A stretch of DNA of 64,000 bases from Hymenobacter setariae (lineage in GTDB: Bacteria; Bacteroidota; Bacteroidia; Cytophagales; Hymenobacteraceae), in contig NZ_VMRJ01000001.1 in the NCBI RefSeq assembly GCF_007713685.1, forward strand, positions 974,129 through 1,038,128. Reading direction: 5' to 3'. Made by a program: the position numbers and the translations under genes. The notes under the pieces are model-generated. The model searched no databases and was not told the origin of the DNA. It worked only from the letters and a program-made list of their open reading frames with translations. Shown here piece by piece: positions 17,245 to 25,771 of the stretch. Every line of letters begins with the position of its first letter. The stretch's first letter is position 1.

Positions 17245-17808
17245 CTAGCGGATGGTGACCGGGAAGGTTGTATCGAAGTCGGTGCTGCCGGGCGTTTCGG
17301 TGCCATCCTTGGTACCCACTTGGTGGCGCAGTATCACGCGCAGACTGCCGTTGCCCGCGCCCGCCGTAGTGGCCCGCGCCTGCAAGCCAAAAGGCAGGCC
17401 CTGGCTGTCTTTGTCAGTGACCACTACCGTGAGCGGCGCACCCGTGGGCTTGTACACGAACAAGTGATTGGTAGCCTCGCGCACGATTTCGGGCGTCACG
17501 TCTTCGCTCGTGGTCGAGGTCTCATTGAGCACAGCATCAACTGTGAGCGTGTACACGGCGTTGGCTGGCAACGTAATGGCGTCGATAACGGGCGGGTTGC
17601 CGCCCTGGCCATCCAGGTCTTTCCAGGTGGCGAGGCGCACGTCGGTGGGGCTGGCCTGGTTCACGAACTTGAGGCGCAGCGAGGTTATTAACTCGTTTTC
17701 GCGCACAGCGGGCAGGGGCGTTTCGTCCTTCGAGCAGCTGCCCAGCAGACCTAGGGCGAGTACAACGGGGGCCAACAAGGACGCGGGGCGGGAGAAAGCA
17801 AAAATCAT
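17245..17808 (-). CDS. Lipoprotein downstream of a TonB-dependent receptor
   Basis: A 187-residue lipoprotein with signal and lipobox LGLLGSC followed by SKDE. The body is beta-rich (ENELITSLRLKFVNQ, YTLTVDAVLNETS, GNGSLRVILRHQVGTKDGTE) and has no cysteine beyond the lipobox. It starts 12 bases after the TonB receptor stop, so the two are cotranscribed. Similar lipoproteins accompany metal or small-ligand receptors in Bacteroidota and may help capture the ligand at the surface. I do not know a characterised homologue. Confidence 0.78.
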   Translation of the reverse strand: MIFAFSRPASLLAPVVLALGLLGSCSKDETPLPAVRENELITSLRLKFVNQASPTDVRLATWKDLDGQGGNPPVIDAITLPANAVYTLTVDAVLNETSTTSEDVTPEIVREATNHLFVYKPTGAPLTVVVTDKDSQGLPFGLQARATTAGAGNGSLRVILRHQVGTKDGTETPGSTDFDTTFPVTIR

Positions 17809-17820
17809 ATTATCAAAGGC

Positions 17821-20208
17821 TTAAGGGGTAGAGGAAGCGGCCGGCGACTGGCCAAAGGGTACTGTGAGGCGCAGGGCCACATTGCGGCCTACCTCGGGGG
17901 CGAAGTAGCGGAAGGCGTTGAGGTAGTCGCGGTAAGTGGTGTTGAAGAGGTTGTACACGCTCAAACTCAAGGCCACGGGGCGGCCCAGCAGGTGAGCCTC
18001 GGTGCTGGCGTCGAGGTGGCAGAGGGTATAGGCAGCGGGCGGCGGGGCGAAGTCCTGGTCGTCGCGCACGCGCCACTGGCGGGCGGTGTGCTCCACGCGT
18101 AGACTCAGGGTATTGTCGGCTAGGCCGCGCCAGGTGGGCAAGGTCAGGCGCACAGCCGCAGCCGTGCGGTCGGCCGGAATCAACTCTAGGTGCCGGCCGG
18201 TCTCGCGGTTGTAGGCCCGCACCGCCGAGTAGCTGGCCGTGGCCGTGAGCCAGTCGGCCACGCGGTAACTGGCCGTGGCGTCGGTGCCGTAGAGCGCGGC
18301 ATCGACCTGAACGTAGTGGTAGGCCAAAAACGCGCCCCGCACCGTGAGCACGGCCTCGGTGCCGGGGCGCAGGTAGATGTAATTGTTGAGGCGATTGTGG
18401 TACACATTCAGCTCGCCGCTCAGCCGCTCGCTCTTTTTGGTCACCCCGCCGTAGAGGTTCAAAGTGGATTCTTCGCGCAGGTTGCGGTCGCCCTGCTCGA
18501 AGCGGGCGCTGCCGTGGTGCACGCCCTGCGAAAACAGCTCGTTGATGGACGGCGGCCGCCAGCCCCGGGCCGCGCCCGCGCTCAGGCGCCAGCCAGCCGA
18601 CAGCTGGTAAGCCGCGCCCACCGTGCCCGTAAGCTGCCCGTAGCTGAACTGGGGCCGGATTTCGGGGCTGCGCTGGTCGGTGGGCACTTCGCGCAATCGG
18701 GCCTGCATGTGCCGGGCATCGTAGCGGGCGCCGGCCTCTAGCTCTAGGTGCCCGCGGCTCCAGCGCTCGGTAGCGAAGGCGCCCAGGCTGCGATTGGTGA
18801 AAAACGGGATGAGGTAGCGGCCATCGTAGTAGTTCTGCTGGTGCTGCGCGCTCACGCCCACCTTGCCCCGCAGGCCACCTAGGGGGCGGTGGTCGAGGTA
18901 AGCATCCAGGGCCTGGGTGGTGAGGTTGAAGCGCAGCTGGTACTCGTGCTCGTAGGCCTGGCGCACCAAGTCATACTCCTCGCGGTTGTTGCGCTGGTAG
19001 CTGTAGCGCAGGTGCAGCTTGCCCAGCCTAGGTAGCTCGTAGTGCGCGGCGGCCCGCACCAGGTGGTGGCCGATAAGCTGGTAGGGCCGCCCGATGGCGT
19101 ACGAAAAATCTCCCTTCACCAGTGGCTCGGAGCGCGCAATAGCGGCCAGCAAGTCGGTAGTGTTGCCGATGTGCGCGCCCTCAAAAATGCCTAGCTGCGA
19201 GTTGAAGGTGCTGGCGTATAGCTCGGCCGCAAAGGCATTCTTAGCAAAGCCCAACGTGGCCGAGCCGTTGTATTCCTGAAAGCCCGTGTTTTTCAGATGA
19301 TAGCCGGGCACGCGGGCATTAGCCGCCTGCCGCGTGCTCAGCTGCACCCGGTAGCCAAGCAGGCCCTGGGGCCGGGCCCCTTCGGCCGTGGCTGACAGCG
19401 CCCCAAGGCCGTTGTTACTCATCAGCACCGACTCGATGCGGCCCCGCAGGCCGGGCCGGTAGTCGAGGGCATCGGGCTCGACCAGGATAACGCCGCCCAC
19501 AGCATCGGAGCCGTACATGACGCTGGCCGCGCCCTTCACCACCGTGAGGCGGCTGGCCACGAAGGGGTCTACCTCGGGGGCATGCTCGCTGCCCCACTGC
19601 TGCCCCTCCTGACGCACGCCGGCATTATAAATCAGCACCCGGTTGGAGTGCATGCCATGAATGACGGGCTTGACGATACTAGGTCCCGTTTGGATGGTAC
19701 GCAGACCTGGCACGCGTTGCAAGGCCTCGGCCAGCGTCTGCCCCCGTGTGAGCGCCAGCTCATGCAGCTCAACGCTACTTTGTTGCATTAATGGCGTATC
19801 ATAAGCTCGCTGACCGGTAGCCGTCACCTCACCTAGGGTACCCTCTAATGGACGCAGTACCACGGGCAGCTCTGTACTAGCTGCTAGAGTCAGAGAATGT
19901 GTAGCGGGCTCGAAGCCTAAGTAGGTCACTACCAGATGGTAGGCACCGGAACATAGTCCAGCTAAGTAATAATGACCATTGTTATCGGCCATTGTGCTAA
20001 TGGAAGTGCCTTCTAGACGCACGGTGGCGGCGGGCAGTACCTGGCCGGCCTCGTCGGTTACCACGCCCGCCACGTGCAGCTGGCAAGTCTGCGCCGTGGC
20101 CGTCAGGGGCAGGCTGAACACGCTTAGTAAGCTGAGCATTGCTCCTATCCCAGCACAGGACAAGGGGTGAAGCCGAAAGAGTAAATGATATTTTTTTATT
20201 GCAACCAC
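17821..20208 (-). CDS. TonB-dependent outer-membrane receptor, probable metal uptake
   Basis: A 795-residue receptor. Signal peptide, then a carboxypeptidase-regulatory-like beta-sandwich (VAGVVTDEAGQVLPAATVRL), plug domain (LAEALQRVPGLRTIQTG, VIHGMHSNRVLIYNAGVRQE, VVKGAASVMYGSDAVGGVI) and a beta-barrel to the C-terminus. HGMHSNR...QWGSEHAPEVDPF resembles ZnuD-type receptors for zinc. It lacks the SusC extras. The GTG at 20208 is kept because it gives a signal peptide with basic residues; the ATG at 20139 would leave a weak one. It is divergent from an AztD-like protein, supporting a metal role. Confidence 0.85.
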   Translation of the reverse strand: MVAIKKYHLLFRLHPLSCAGIGAMLSLLSVFSLPLTATAQTCQLHVAGVVTDEAGQVLPAATVRLEGTSISTMADNNGHYYLAGLCSGAYHLVVTYLGFEPATHSLTLAASTELPVVLRPLEGTLGEVTATGQRAYDTPLMQQSSVELHELALTRGQTLAEALQRVPGLRTIQTGPSIVKPVIHGMHSNRVLIYNAGVRQEGQQWGSEHAPEVDPFVASRLTVVKGAASVMYGSDAVGGVILVEPDALDYRPGLRGRIESVLMSNNGLGALSATAEGARPQGLLGYRVQLSTRQAANARVPGYHLKNTGFQEYNGSATLGFAKNAFAAELYASTFNSQLGIFEGAHIGNTTDLLAAIARSEPLVKGDFSYAIGRPYQLIGHHLVRAAAHYELPRLGKLHLRYSYQRNNREEYDLVRQAYEHEYQLRFNLTTQALDAYLDHRPLGGLRGKVGVSAQHQQNYYDGRYLIPFFTNRSLGAFATERWSRGHLELEAGARYDARHMQARLREVPTDQRSPEIRPQFSYGQLTGTVGAAYQLSAGWRLSAGAARGWRPPSINELFSQGVHHGSARFEQGDRNLREESTLNLYGGVTKKSERLSGELNVYHNRLNNYIYLRPGTEAVLTVRGAFLAYHYVQVDAALYGTDATASYRVADWLTATASYSAVRAYNRETGRHLELIPADRTAAAVRLTLPTWRGLADNTLSLRVEHTARQWRVRDDQDFAPPPAAYTLCHLDASTEAHLLGRPVALSLSVYNLFNTTYRDYLNAFRYFAPEVGRNVALRLTVPFGQSPAASSTP

Positions 20209-20233
20209 GTTTCAAAAGTAGGACGCGCTTGCT

Positions 20234-20241
20234 TAGGTTTG
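20234..20241 (+). promoter_or_regulatory. Candidate -7 promoter box for the AztD-like gene
   Basis: TAGGTTTG fits TAnnTTTG, 46 bases before the ATG at 20288. TTGCAA occurs at 20199-20204 and again at 20239-20244, centred exactly 40 bases apart in the divergent promoter. This may be a regulator site, but that is weak evidence. Confidence 0.42.
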
Positions 20242-20287
20242 CAAAAAAATTCACGAAAACCTCATTTCATTTCTTCCCTTTTCTACC

Positions 20288-21523
20288 ATGAAGCACCTCT
20301 TTTCATCGGCTCGGCTGGCGCTGACTATCGCGGCGGGTTTATCGCTTGCGGCTTGCAACAAGGACAACGACGACGTAACCCCGGTTGACCCTGACGCGGG
20401 CAAGGAGTACCGTTTTGTGCGCCTGCTGGTGGCCGACGAGCAGGCCAGTACCCTCACTCAACTCACGCCTTTCGACGGCAGCACTGCTTCGTTTAGCGCC
20501 AAGTATCCGCTGGCCACGCTCTACCCCACGGCCTCGGGCCGTTACGCCGCCGTGCTGTACCAGAGCCAGAACCTAGTGGAGATGTTTGACACCGGTCTGG
20601 AATCGCACGATGGCCACGCCGATGTGAAGGGCACGGCCAAGTGGGCCGCCATCTCGGCTACGAGCCCCAAGCCGACGCACTTCAAGAGCCATGATGAAGA
20701 GACGCTAATTTTCAACGATGGTGATGGCACGCTGAGCGTGGCAGACGAAGACGACTTCCACACGCCGGGCGCTAAGTTTCGGGTTATCAATGCTGGCCTA
20801 GCGGCTCACCACGGGGCCATGGCCCACTTCAGCAACGACACCTACGCCGTAACCGAAACCCAGCCCGGCAGCACCGCGCCCACCGGCGTGCGCATCATCA
20901 ACTCAACTGGCGGCCTGGTACACGCCGCCACCCTGCAAACTGGCAGCCTCCACGGCAATGCCAGCGATGGCGAAAACGCTGTATTCGGCGCCTGGACCAC
21001 CACAGCTAACACCAGCGGCAGCGTGCTAGTAGTCAACAAGTCGGGTCAGCAGCGCCTCATTGCTAATCCCGCCAGCCTCGGTGCCAACCGCCTAGGCACC
21101 ATTTTATATGCTGAGGGCGCTAAGAAATTCATCGGCTACTCGGCCACTAAGGGCGCTTACCTCATCGACTTGGCGGCAAATAGCATGACGCCCATCTACG
21201 ACGGCACCGACGCCATTCAGTGCAAGCTCGACTACGCCGGCAAGCAGCTACTGGTACTGACGCTTGGCGGCCAACTACGAGTCTATGACTTGGCCACTAA
21301 CTCCTTGAAGCAGCAGGGCACCGTCATTCCCGCCACTCCCGCTGCCGATGTGTACAAGCCCGTGCTAGAGGCCTCGGAGCGGTTTGCCTACATCGCCGTG
21401 CCCGCGCTGGGCGAGGTGCACCAGGTGCAGCTCGACAACCTGAGCGCAGTAACGAAGCATAAAGTGACAGCACGCCCGGTGCGCCTCACGCTGCTCGGCA
21501 TCGAAACCAGCGAATCGCACTAG
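20288..21523 (+). CDS. Beta-propeller lipoprotein resembling the zinc chaperone AztD
   Basis: A 411-residue lipoprotein (LSLAAC lipobox). The mature part has repeated short blades of the kind seen in beta-propellers (YRFVRLLVADEQ, GRYAAVLYQSQNLVEMFDTG, GTLSVADEDDF, VYDLATNSL). His-rich spots such as LESHDGHADV and GLAAHHGAMAHFS match the zinc-binding pattern of AztD-like metallochaperones. It is divergent from a ZnuD-like TonB receptor with its lipoprotein, so the three may form one zinc acquisition system. The family call is by eye and not confirmed by search. Confidence 0.65.
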   Translation: MKHLFSSARLALTIAAGLSLAACNKDNDDVTPVDPDAGKEYRFVRLLVADEQASTLTQLTPFDGSTASFSAKYPLATLYPTASGRYAAVLYQSQNLVEMFDTGLESHDGHADVKGTAKWAAISATSPKPTHFKSHDEETLIFNDGDGTLSVADEDDFHTPGAKFRVINAGLAAHHGAMAHFSNDTYAVTETQPGSTAPTGVRIINSTGGLVHAATLQTGSLHGNASDGENAVFGAWTTTANTSGSVLVVNKSGQQRLIANPASLGANRLGTILYAEGAKKFIGYSATKGAYLIDLAANSMTPIYDGTDAIQCKLDYAGKQLLVLTLGGQLRVYDLATNSLKQQGTVIPATPAADVYKPVLEASERFAYIAVPALGEVHQVQLDNLSAVTKHKVTARPVRLTLLGIETSESH

Positions 21524-21564
21524 GTTACCGCTTGATACTTTAAGAGTAACTGTGATTTTTAGAA

Positions 21565-21597
21565 AGAGGGTTCGGCTACTAAGCTGAGCCCTCTTTT
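21565..21597 (+). terminator. Rho-independent terminator
   Basis: The stem AGAGGGTTCGGCT / AGCTGAGCCCTCT pairs over 13 positions with two imperfections, has a 4-base loop and runs into TTTT. It lies 42 bases after the AztD-like gene. Confidence 0.8.
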
Positions 21598-21991
21598 GCT
21601 TGAGTAGTACTACTCGCCTCTCCCTACGAGCATTGCTGATTAGCAGAGAAGCGGGTGCATTATACTCTCTCCTACCCTAGCCAAATAGGCTACTCTTCAT
21701 TTTCAGGATGGCACGCAAGTAGCCTTTGCACCGAAATGTGTTCGCCACCTCACCTCCTCACACCTCGAGTCACGGGGCACATTTCCCCTGTCCTAGGAGT
21801 CCTGATTCAAAGCCACAGACCACACTAGTTTGCTAATTCTTAGGGTTGCATTCGCACGTAGCAGCCGTGAGCCGCGCCTCCCCTAGGGGGGATATTCTTT
21901 AAGCTAGGTGCGCAGGTAGTATGGCACCTAGGGATTTAGCTCCTGCCTAGGGAGAGCATTATACACGCCAAATTGGCTCCACTTATACTGA
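21598..21991. other. Intergenic stretch
   Basis: Nearly 400 bases with four CCTAGG sites (near 21792, 21881, 21928, 21946) and no open frame that looks coding. The density of the palindrome here is higher than in neighbouring genes. Confidence 0.4.
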
Positions 21992-22014
21992 TTGCACTTA
22001 ACTAATAATTAGTT
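21992..22014. promoter_or_regulatory. Conserved promoter element of the STAS-like gene, copy 1
   Basis: TTGCACTT is followed at once by the perfect 15-base palindrome AACTAATAATTAGTT (22000-22014). The same arrangement lies before the paralogous gene at 44313, where the palindrome is AATTAATAATTAATT: the two differing bases are changed together so that symmetry is kept. This strongly suggests a protein-binding site. Confidence 0.7.
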
Positions 22015-22088
22015 ATTTATCCATTTGCGTAATACCTTGTCTACGAGCAACTATACTTCTTGCTATTCTACTTTGCTATCGCTTTATT

Positions 22089-22649
22089 ATGCAATTACAG
22101 CTCCTAAGCGCTCCTGCTTGCTTAACTATTTATTACGACGCCACTTCCGATTGCTTATTCCTCGACTGGGCTGGCAAGCTCACTCTATCCGCTGTGCAGG
22201 AAGCCTGCGTCGCCGTGGCCCAATGCTACACAGTGCGGCCCTACTCTCGCGTGCTGAGCAGCACGCGGTTAGTAACGGATAGTGAGTCGAGGGTTGGCCC
22301 TTGGCTACGGGCCGAATTTTTCCTGTACCTAGCCGTGACCGGTGTTCAGCAGGTGGCTTGGGTTAGCGCCCCTTCTCTCCAGGGCCGTCATCTCGCGCAG
22401 TCCCTTGGGCATCGACTGCCAGGCTTAGCACTGGCCTTCTTCGACACGATTGAAGCGGCTTTTACCTGGCTACAACAACCGATGGCCGCACCCGCTGAAG
22501 CGCTTTTCTCGTCGCGGCCGACAACTACCCATGTCCGCTTAGCACAAGGTGTTGAGGTTATTCGGCAGGAAATGCGGTTGGTGCAGCAGGAAGTGCAGTT
22601 GCTGCAGCAGAAAGTAGTGGGCAGACCAACTGCCTCGCAGCGGCCTTAA
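22089..22649 (+). CDS. STAS-like hypothetical protein with coiled-coil tail, paralogue A
   Basis: A 186-residue soluble protein paralogous to the one at 44313. The N-terminal 130 residues read like a SpoIIAA/STAS-type fold: ACLTIYYDATSDCLFLDWAGKL, a helix with VQEACVAVAQC, VLSSTRLVTDSES, YLAVTGVQQVAWV and FFDTIEAAFTWL. The last 40 residues form a Gln-rich coiled coil (MRLVQQEVQLLQQKV). No signal peptide is present. In this phylum such proteins are unnamed. The shared promoter palindrome suggests that the two paralogues are controlled together. Phosphorylatable Ser/Thr of true anti-sigma antagonists cannot be assigned. Confidence 0.8.
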   Translation: MQLQLLSAPACLTIYYDATSDCLFLDWAGKLTLSAVQEACVAVAQCYTVRPYSRVLSSTRLVTDSESRVGPWLRAEFFLYLAVTGVQQVAWVSAPSLQGRHLAQSLGHRLPGLALAFFDTIEAAFTWLQQPMAAPAEALFSSRPTTTHVRLAQGVEVIRQEMRLVQQEVQLLQQKVVGRPTASQRP

Positions 22650-23030
22650 ACAGGAGGCACCATTTCCGCTTACACAATTTTTAGTAAGACTGCCTCGACT
22701 GCTCAAGCCGCATAGTACGAGCGAGTACTTGGAATAGTCTAGGCGAAAAAGAAGCCGCTAGCACAGTACCCATGACTTCCGCTTCGCAGAATAAGCTGGT
22801 GCCAGACTACTGCAACGGTAATGAGGATTACGCGGAGTTGGCTCTGACCTAGTGCTATAGCTGGGTGCCCACGAGCAGGGCTTTTCAAAAAGCGTTTTAC
22901 TGATGTCTCGGTTAGCGCATAAATTGCTCTCTCAAGGCACCTAGGGTATGCTGGGCTCCGCTATTAGGGCTGGGCTGCTGCCACGGCTATCATCGGCTTA
23001 TCGCTTCTTTTCATTTTTCTTCCTACCACA
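22650..23030. other. Intergenic stretch
   Basis: About 380 bases. A 26-codon ATG frame (near 22773-22853) ends in TAG but has no support. One CCTAGG lies near 22940. I see no promoter or hairpin of note. Confidence 0.35.
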
Positions 23031-23261
23031 ATGGCAACTTTCACCTTGGCTGTAGTTGGGTATCTGGACACATTGCCTAAGCAAACTGGGCTGACTTTCG
23101 AGCAAGTAAAAACTACGCTGGAACAGCATCGCGAACTATATCCCACACGGGTTCAGCGCGCGCTCGCGTGGGCCGAGAGCGCGAGCCCCGGCGAAAGCTG
23201 GCAAACTGATACCGACCTACGCGAATCGGACCAAGCCGACATCTACCTGACGCGGGAATAA
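23031..23261 (+). CDS. Small hypothetical protein
   Basis: A 76-residue acidic protein beginning MATFTLAVVGYLDTLPKQTG with two predicted helices (FEQVKTTLEQHRELYP and VQRALAWAESAS) and an acidic end (SDQADIYLTRE). No motif or family is recognised. Residue use and the clean start and stop make it plausible as a real gene. It stands alone between two spacers. Confidence 0.5.
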   Translation: MATFTLAVVGYLDTLPKQTGLTFEQVKTTLEQHRELYPTRVQRALAWAESASPGESWQTDTDLRESDQADIYLTRE

Positions 23262-23404
23262 GGTTTCCCCTGAATCCTGCGAGGGTTTACTCTCAGCTCG
23301 GCGGCATAGGCTACCGGCTAGGCAGGTGGCCACCCCGCTGCCCGAGCGTAAACACCAGGAGCTAATCAGGCAAATTTTACCCTTAACTACTAACCACTTA
23401 GCTA

Positions 23405-24844
23405 CTACTCGTCGGTGTAGGCATCGCCGCCAATAAAAAGTAAGTCATTGGACGGCCGCGCCGGGGTGCCTTTAGCTCCAATCGCAAACGACTTGCGCAC
23501 AGTACGCCCGTCGGCATAAGTCAGCGTAAGCGTATGGCCTTGCAAGCGATAGGTGCCGCTGGCACTGCGCCGACTGCCACCCGCCGCATTGGCCGTCATA
23601 ACGCCTCCATTGGCACCTTCGGTGAAGTGGCTGGCATCTACGAAATTTAGCTTACTGATAACTAGGCTTGTAGCTCCACCCACGCTGCCGCCGCTAGCGT
23701 TTTTATACGCTCGCTTCAGCGGCACGGCCCCTGCCGCGTAGGCCGGAAACCAGCTACCCGAGCCAAGCTCATAGGAATTAGGCCGGCCCTTGGCGTCGGT
23801 GAGCACGAAGGCGCTCCCGTTCTTGCGCCATGTGCCCCAGGCGGACGGGCGTTGGGCGCGGTCGGCAGCGAGGTCTAGGCTTTCTAGAGGGCCTTCTCCT
23901 ACATCGCAGTACTGCCCACTGGCCAGCAGCGCCACCGGCTCGAAGGTGAGTCCGCCGTAAGCGTTAGAACGCGCGCGGAAAAACCATTGCGCCCCGACTG
24001 CTGTGCCCGGGGCGGCCGGGGCCGAGCGGGCGCCATCTGTGGCAGCAGGAGCTGTCTTGGCACCCGCACCAGCACGTTTTACTAGGCCTCGCTCACTCAG
24101 CGTTAGCGCGTTCACGTCTATCTTAAAAAGCTGTTGAAATCGTGTAGCCACACCGCGTCGAAACGCCGCGGTCTTGGCTTCGTCGGTTCCTTGCGCGCCT
24201 ACACTCACCAGCACCGTTTGCAATTTTAGAAGCTCTCCTAATTGCGCCGCCACGCTGGCCGGGCGGCCAGCCAAAACGTGGGCAGCGGTTGGGGCAAACT
24301 GCTGCCGCACAGCGGCCGTGGGGCCGGCCGGTAAAATTGTACCCCCCGGCACTTCGCCGTGGGCAACCCGGTAGGTGGCCACCAGGCAGGCAGCAAAGGC
24401 ATCGGCCACGTTATTGTCTTGCAGCCCCGAACCCGGCAGCAGCTTCGCGTACAGCGGACCGTAGTCAGCGGAACCGCTCGGCCCAAACATGGCCGCGAAT
24501 TTGGAAACTGTGGCGGGTGTGGTGCCAGGTTGGCGCCGCGCAAATTGTTCGGCAGCCGTGCGCCGCATAGCGGTGGTAGCGGTGTAGCGCAGTTGAGGCG
24601 CCGCAGCAGAGGCTGCCTTAGCCGCAGCTGAAGGGGTTGCCCGCCCGCCGCTCCGTGCCTTATTGCGGCGAATGCTTTCGTCCAGCATGGCCCTGTTGAG
24701 CTGCGAATTAGTCAGCGCCATCATGTTGCTAGAGTAGATTTCCATCGTTAGCTCTGGCGATTGGCCATAGCTCATGACTGGTGCCAATAGGCTAGGCAGC
24801 GCACCTAGGCTCCCTAGAAACAGCTTTTGCAGACTCATAGCCAA
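23405..24844 (-). CDS. Secreted hypothetical protein
   Basis: A 479-residue exported protein with a signal peptide (LFLGSLGALPSLLAPVMSYGQ). The middle is Ala-rich and low-complexity (residues about 60-95 and 265-285), separating an alpha-helical N-terminal domain (SQLNRAMLDESIRRNKAR; FAACLVATYRVAHGEVPGG) from a C-terminal beta domain with WGTWRKNGSAFVLTDAKG and SGTYRLQGHTLTLTYADG, which resembles lipocalin-like lipid or stress-response folds. I do not recognise the family with confidence; the N-terminal part may be a DUF6683-type domain. No neighbour suggests a function. Confidence 0.75.
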   Translation of the reverse strand: MAMSLQKLFLGSLGALPSLLAPVMSYGQSPELTMEIYSSNMMALTNSQLNRAMLDESIRRNKARSGGRATPSAAAKAASAAAPQLRYTATTAMRRTAAEQFARRQPGTTPATVSKFAAMFGPSGSADYGPLYAKLLPGSGLQDNNVADAFAACLVATYRVAHGEVPGGTILPAGPTAAVRQQFAPTAAHVLAGRPASVAAQLGELLKLQTVLVSVGAQGTDEAKTAAFRRGVATRFQQLFKIDVNALTLSERGLVKRAGAGAKTAPAATDGARSAPAAPGTAVGAQWFFRARSNAYGGLTFEPVALLASGQYCDVGEGPLESLDLAADRAQRPSAWGTWRKNGSAFVLTDAKGRPNSYELGSGSWFPAYAAGAVPLKRAYKNASGGSVGGATSLVISKLNFVDASHFTEGANGGVMTANAAGGSRRSASGTYRLQGHTLTLTYADGRTVRKSFAIGAKGTPARPSNDLLFIGGDAYTDE

Positions 24845-25300
24845 GAAAAAATAGTGATAAGCTGGTGCAGTGCCCAGCCGCTACGCACTAGCGATAGCTC
24901 CCGCCTTCCATCAATACCAGACACTAGACGTAGCTGGATGTTGGTAAGTAACATATAACGAGTCCTTCAACAGGAGGTTAACCCATGTAGAACCGCTTCA
25001 CTTGCACCACACACCTAGATTACGATGGAGAATACCTAGGGCCTGTACAGCAAGCTTGATGACGGCGCAACAGCTTATCTGAAATGACCACCCGTAAACT
25101 GTATTGGTACCATAGGCGCCGTTTTACAGCGGCGTCACCCCATCTATTATAGCGCAGCCACCTGTGCCCTTAAAGGCGAGCAGCTAGGCGGCTTCTACCT
25201 GCGGGCATGTTTGCCCATATTTTTTCAGTTGAAAATCAACCTGTTTTAATTTCGACTGTTTTTTTTGAGTTCGAGATTAAGCTACAAGCGAAAAAACCAG
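24845..25300. other. Intergenic stretch
   Basis: About 450 bases upstream of the tRNA-Glu gene. One CCTAGG lies near 25035, and the last 80 bases are AT-rich. No coding frame or hairpin was found. Confidence 0.4.
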
Positions 25301-25308
25301 TATCTTTG
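25301..25308 (+). promoter_or_regulatory. tRNA promoter -7 box
   Basis: TATCTTTG fits TAnnTTTG and lies 18 bases before the tRNA-Glu gene in an AT-rich stretch. The upstream TTTTTTGAG at 25261-25269 is too far to be the -33 element. Confidence 0.6.
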
Positions 25309-25326
25309 CACCACTAAAACAAAAAC

Positions 25327-25398
25327 GGTCCGTTCGTCTAGGGGTTAGGACAGTAGATTTTCATTCTACCAACAGGGGTTCGATTCCCCTACGGACTA
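25327..25398 (+). tRNA. tRNA-Glu (anticodon UUC)
   Basis: A 72-base cloverleaf. Acceptor arms GGTCCGT and ACGGACT pair (first pair G-U); the D arm is GTCT/GGAC; the anticodon stem GTAGA/TCTAC encloses loop TTTTCAT with anticodon TTC; the T arm is AGGGG/CCCCT-like around TTCGATT. The discriminator is A and CCA is not encoded. A -7 box lies upstream and a perfect 23-bp terminator hairpin lies 28 bases downstream. Confidence 0.95.
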
Positions 25399-25426
25399 CA
25401 TAAGAAGCTAAAGATTAAGATTTTTA

Positions 25427-25482
25427 GCAATACAGATAAAGCCACTCAGCTTGCACTGAGTGGCTTTATCTGTATTGCTTTT
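25427..25482 (+). terminator. Terminator of the tRNA-Glu transcript
   Basis: A perfect 23-bp inverted repeat (arms 25427-25449 and 25456-25478) with a 6-base loop ends in TTTT. The stem is long and AT-rich at its base with a GC core (GCCACTCAG/CTGAGTGGC). It could terminate in either direction. Confidence 0.9.
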
Positions 25483-25500
25483 GATTAACTTCCTACAACT

Positions 25501-25521
25501 GGCCTAGCTATAAGCTAGGCC
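25501..25521. repeat. Short hairpin GGCCTAGCT-ATA-AGCTAGGCC
   Basis: A 9-bp perfect stem with a 3-base loop just after the tRNA terminator. It contains CCTAG and CTAGG halves but is interrupted by the loop. Function unknown. Confidence 0.5.
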
Positions 25522-25771
25522 GGCTGTCTTTCTTTAGCAGCTATCCATAGTTAGCGATAAACGGTTTTAAAGCATCTATTCTGTGAGGTGTAGGCTAAGC
25601 TCACTGGTTACTAGAATGGTGTGTTATCAGCTAGCCGCACCACGATACCCTAGGGCCAGTAACCGCCCGCCGCGGCGGTTACATTCAACCCATTGCAGCA
25701 AGGAAGTAAATACTCTTGCTGCAATGGGTTGATAATGATTCACCTACCTTCTCGACAGGTGGCCTACCTCG
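25522..25771. other. Intergenic stretch between tRNA-Glu and GH97
   Basis: About 250 bases holding the hairpin at 25686-25731 and one CCTAGG near 25649. No gene was found. Confidence 0.4.
25686..25731 (-). terminator. Probable terminator hairpin of the GH97 gene
   Basis: A perfect 17-bp inverted repeat (arms 25686-25702 and 25715-25731) with a 12-base loop, 41 bases past the GH97 stop codon. Only short T-rich sequence follows on the minus strand, so it may stabilise the mRNA end as well as terminate. Confidence 0.65.

Noticed and set aside
22773-22853. 26-codon ATG frame in the spacer
   Set aside because: Too short, no ribosome-binding or family support; possibly a relic.
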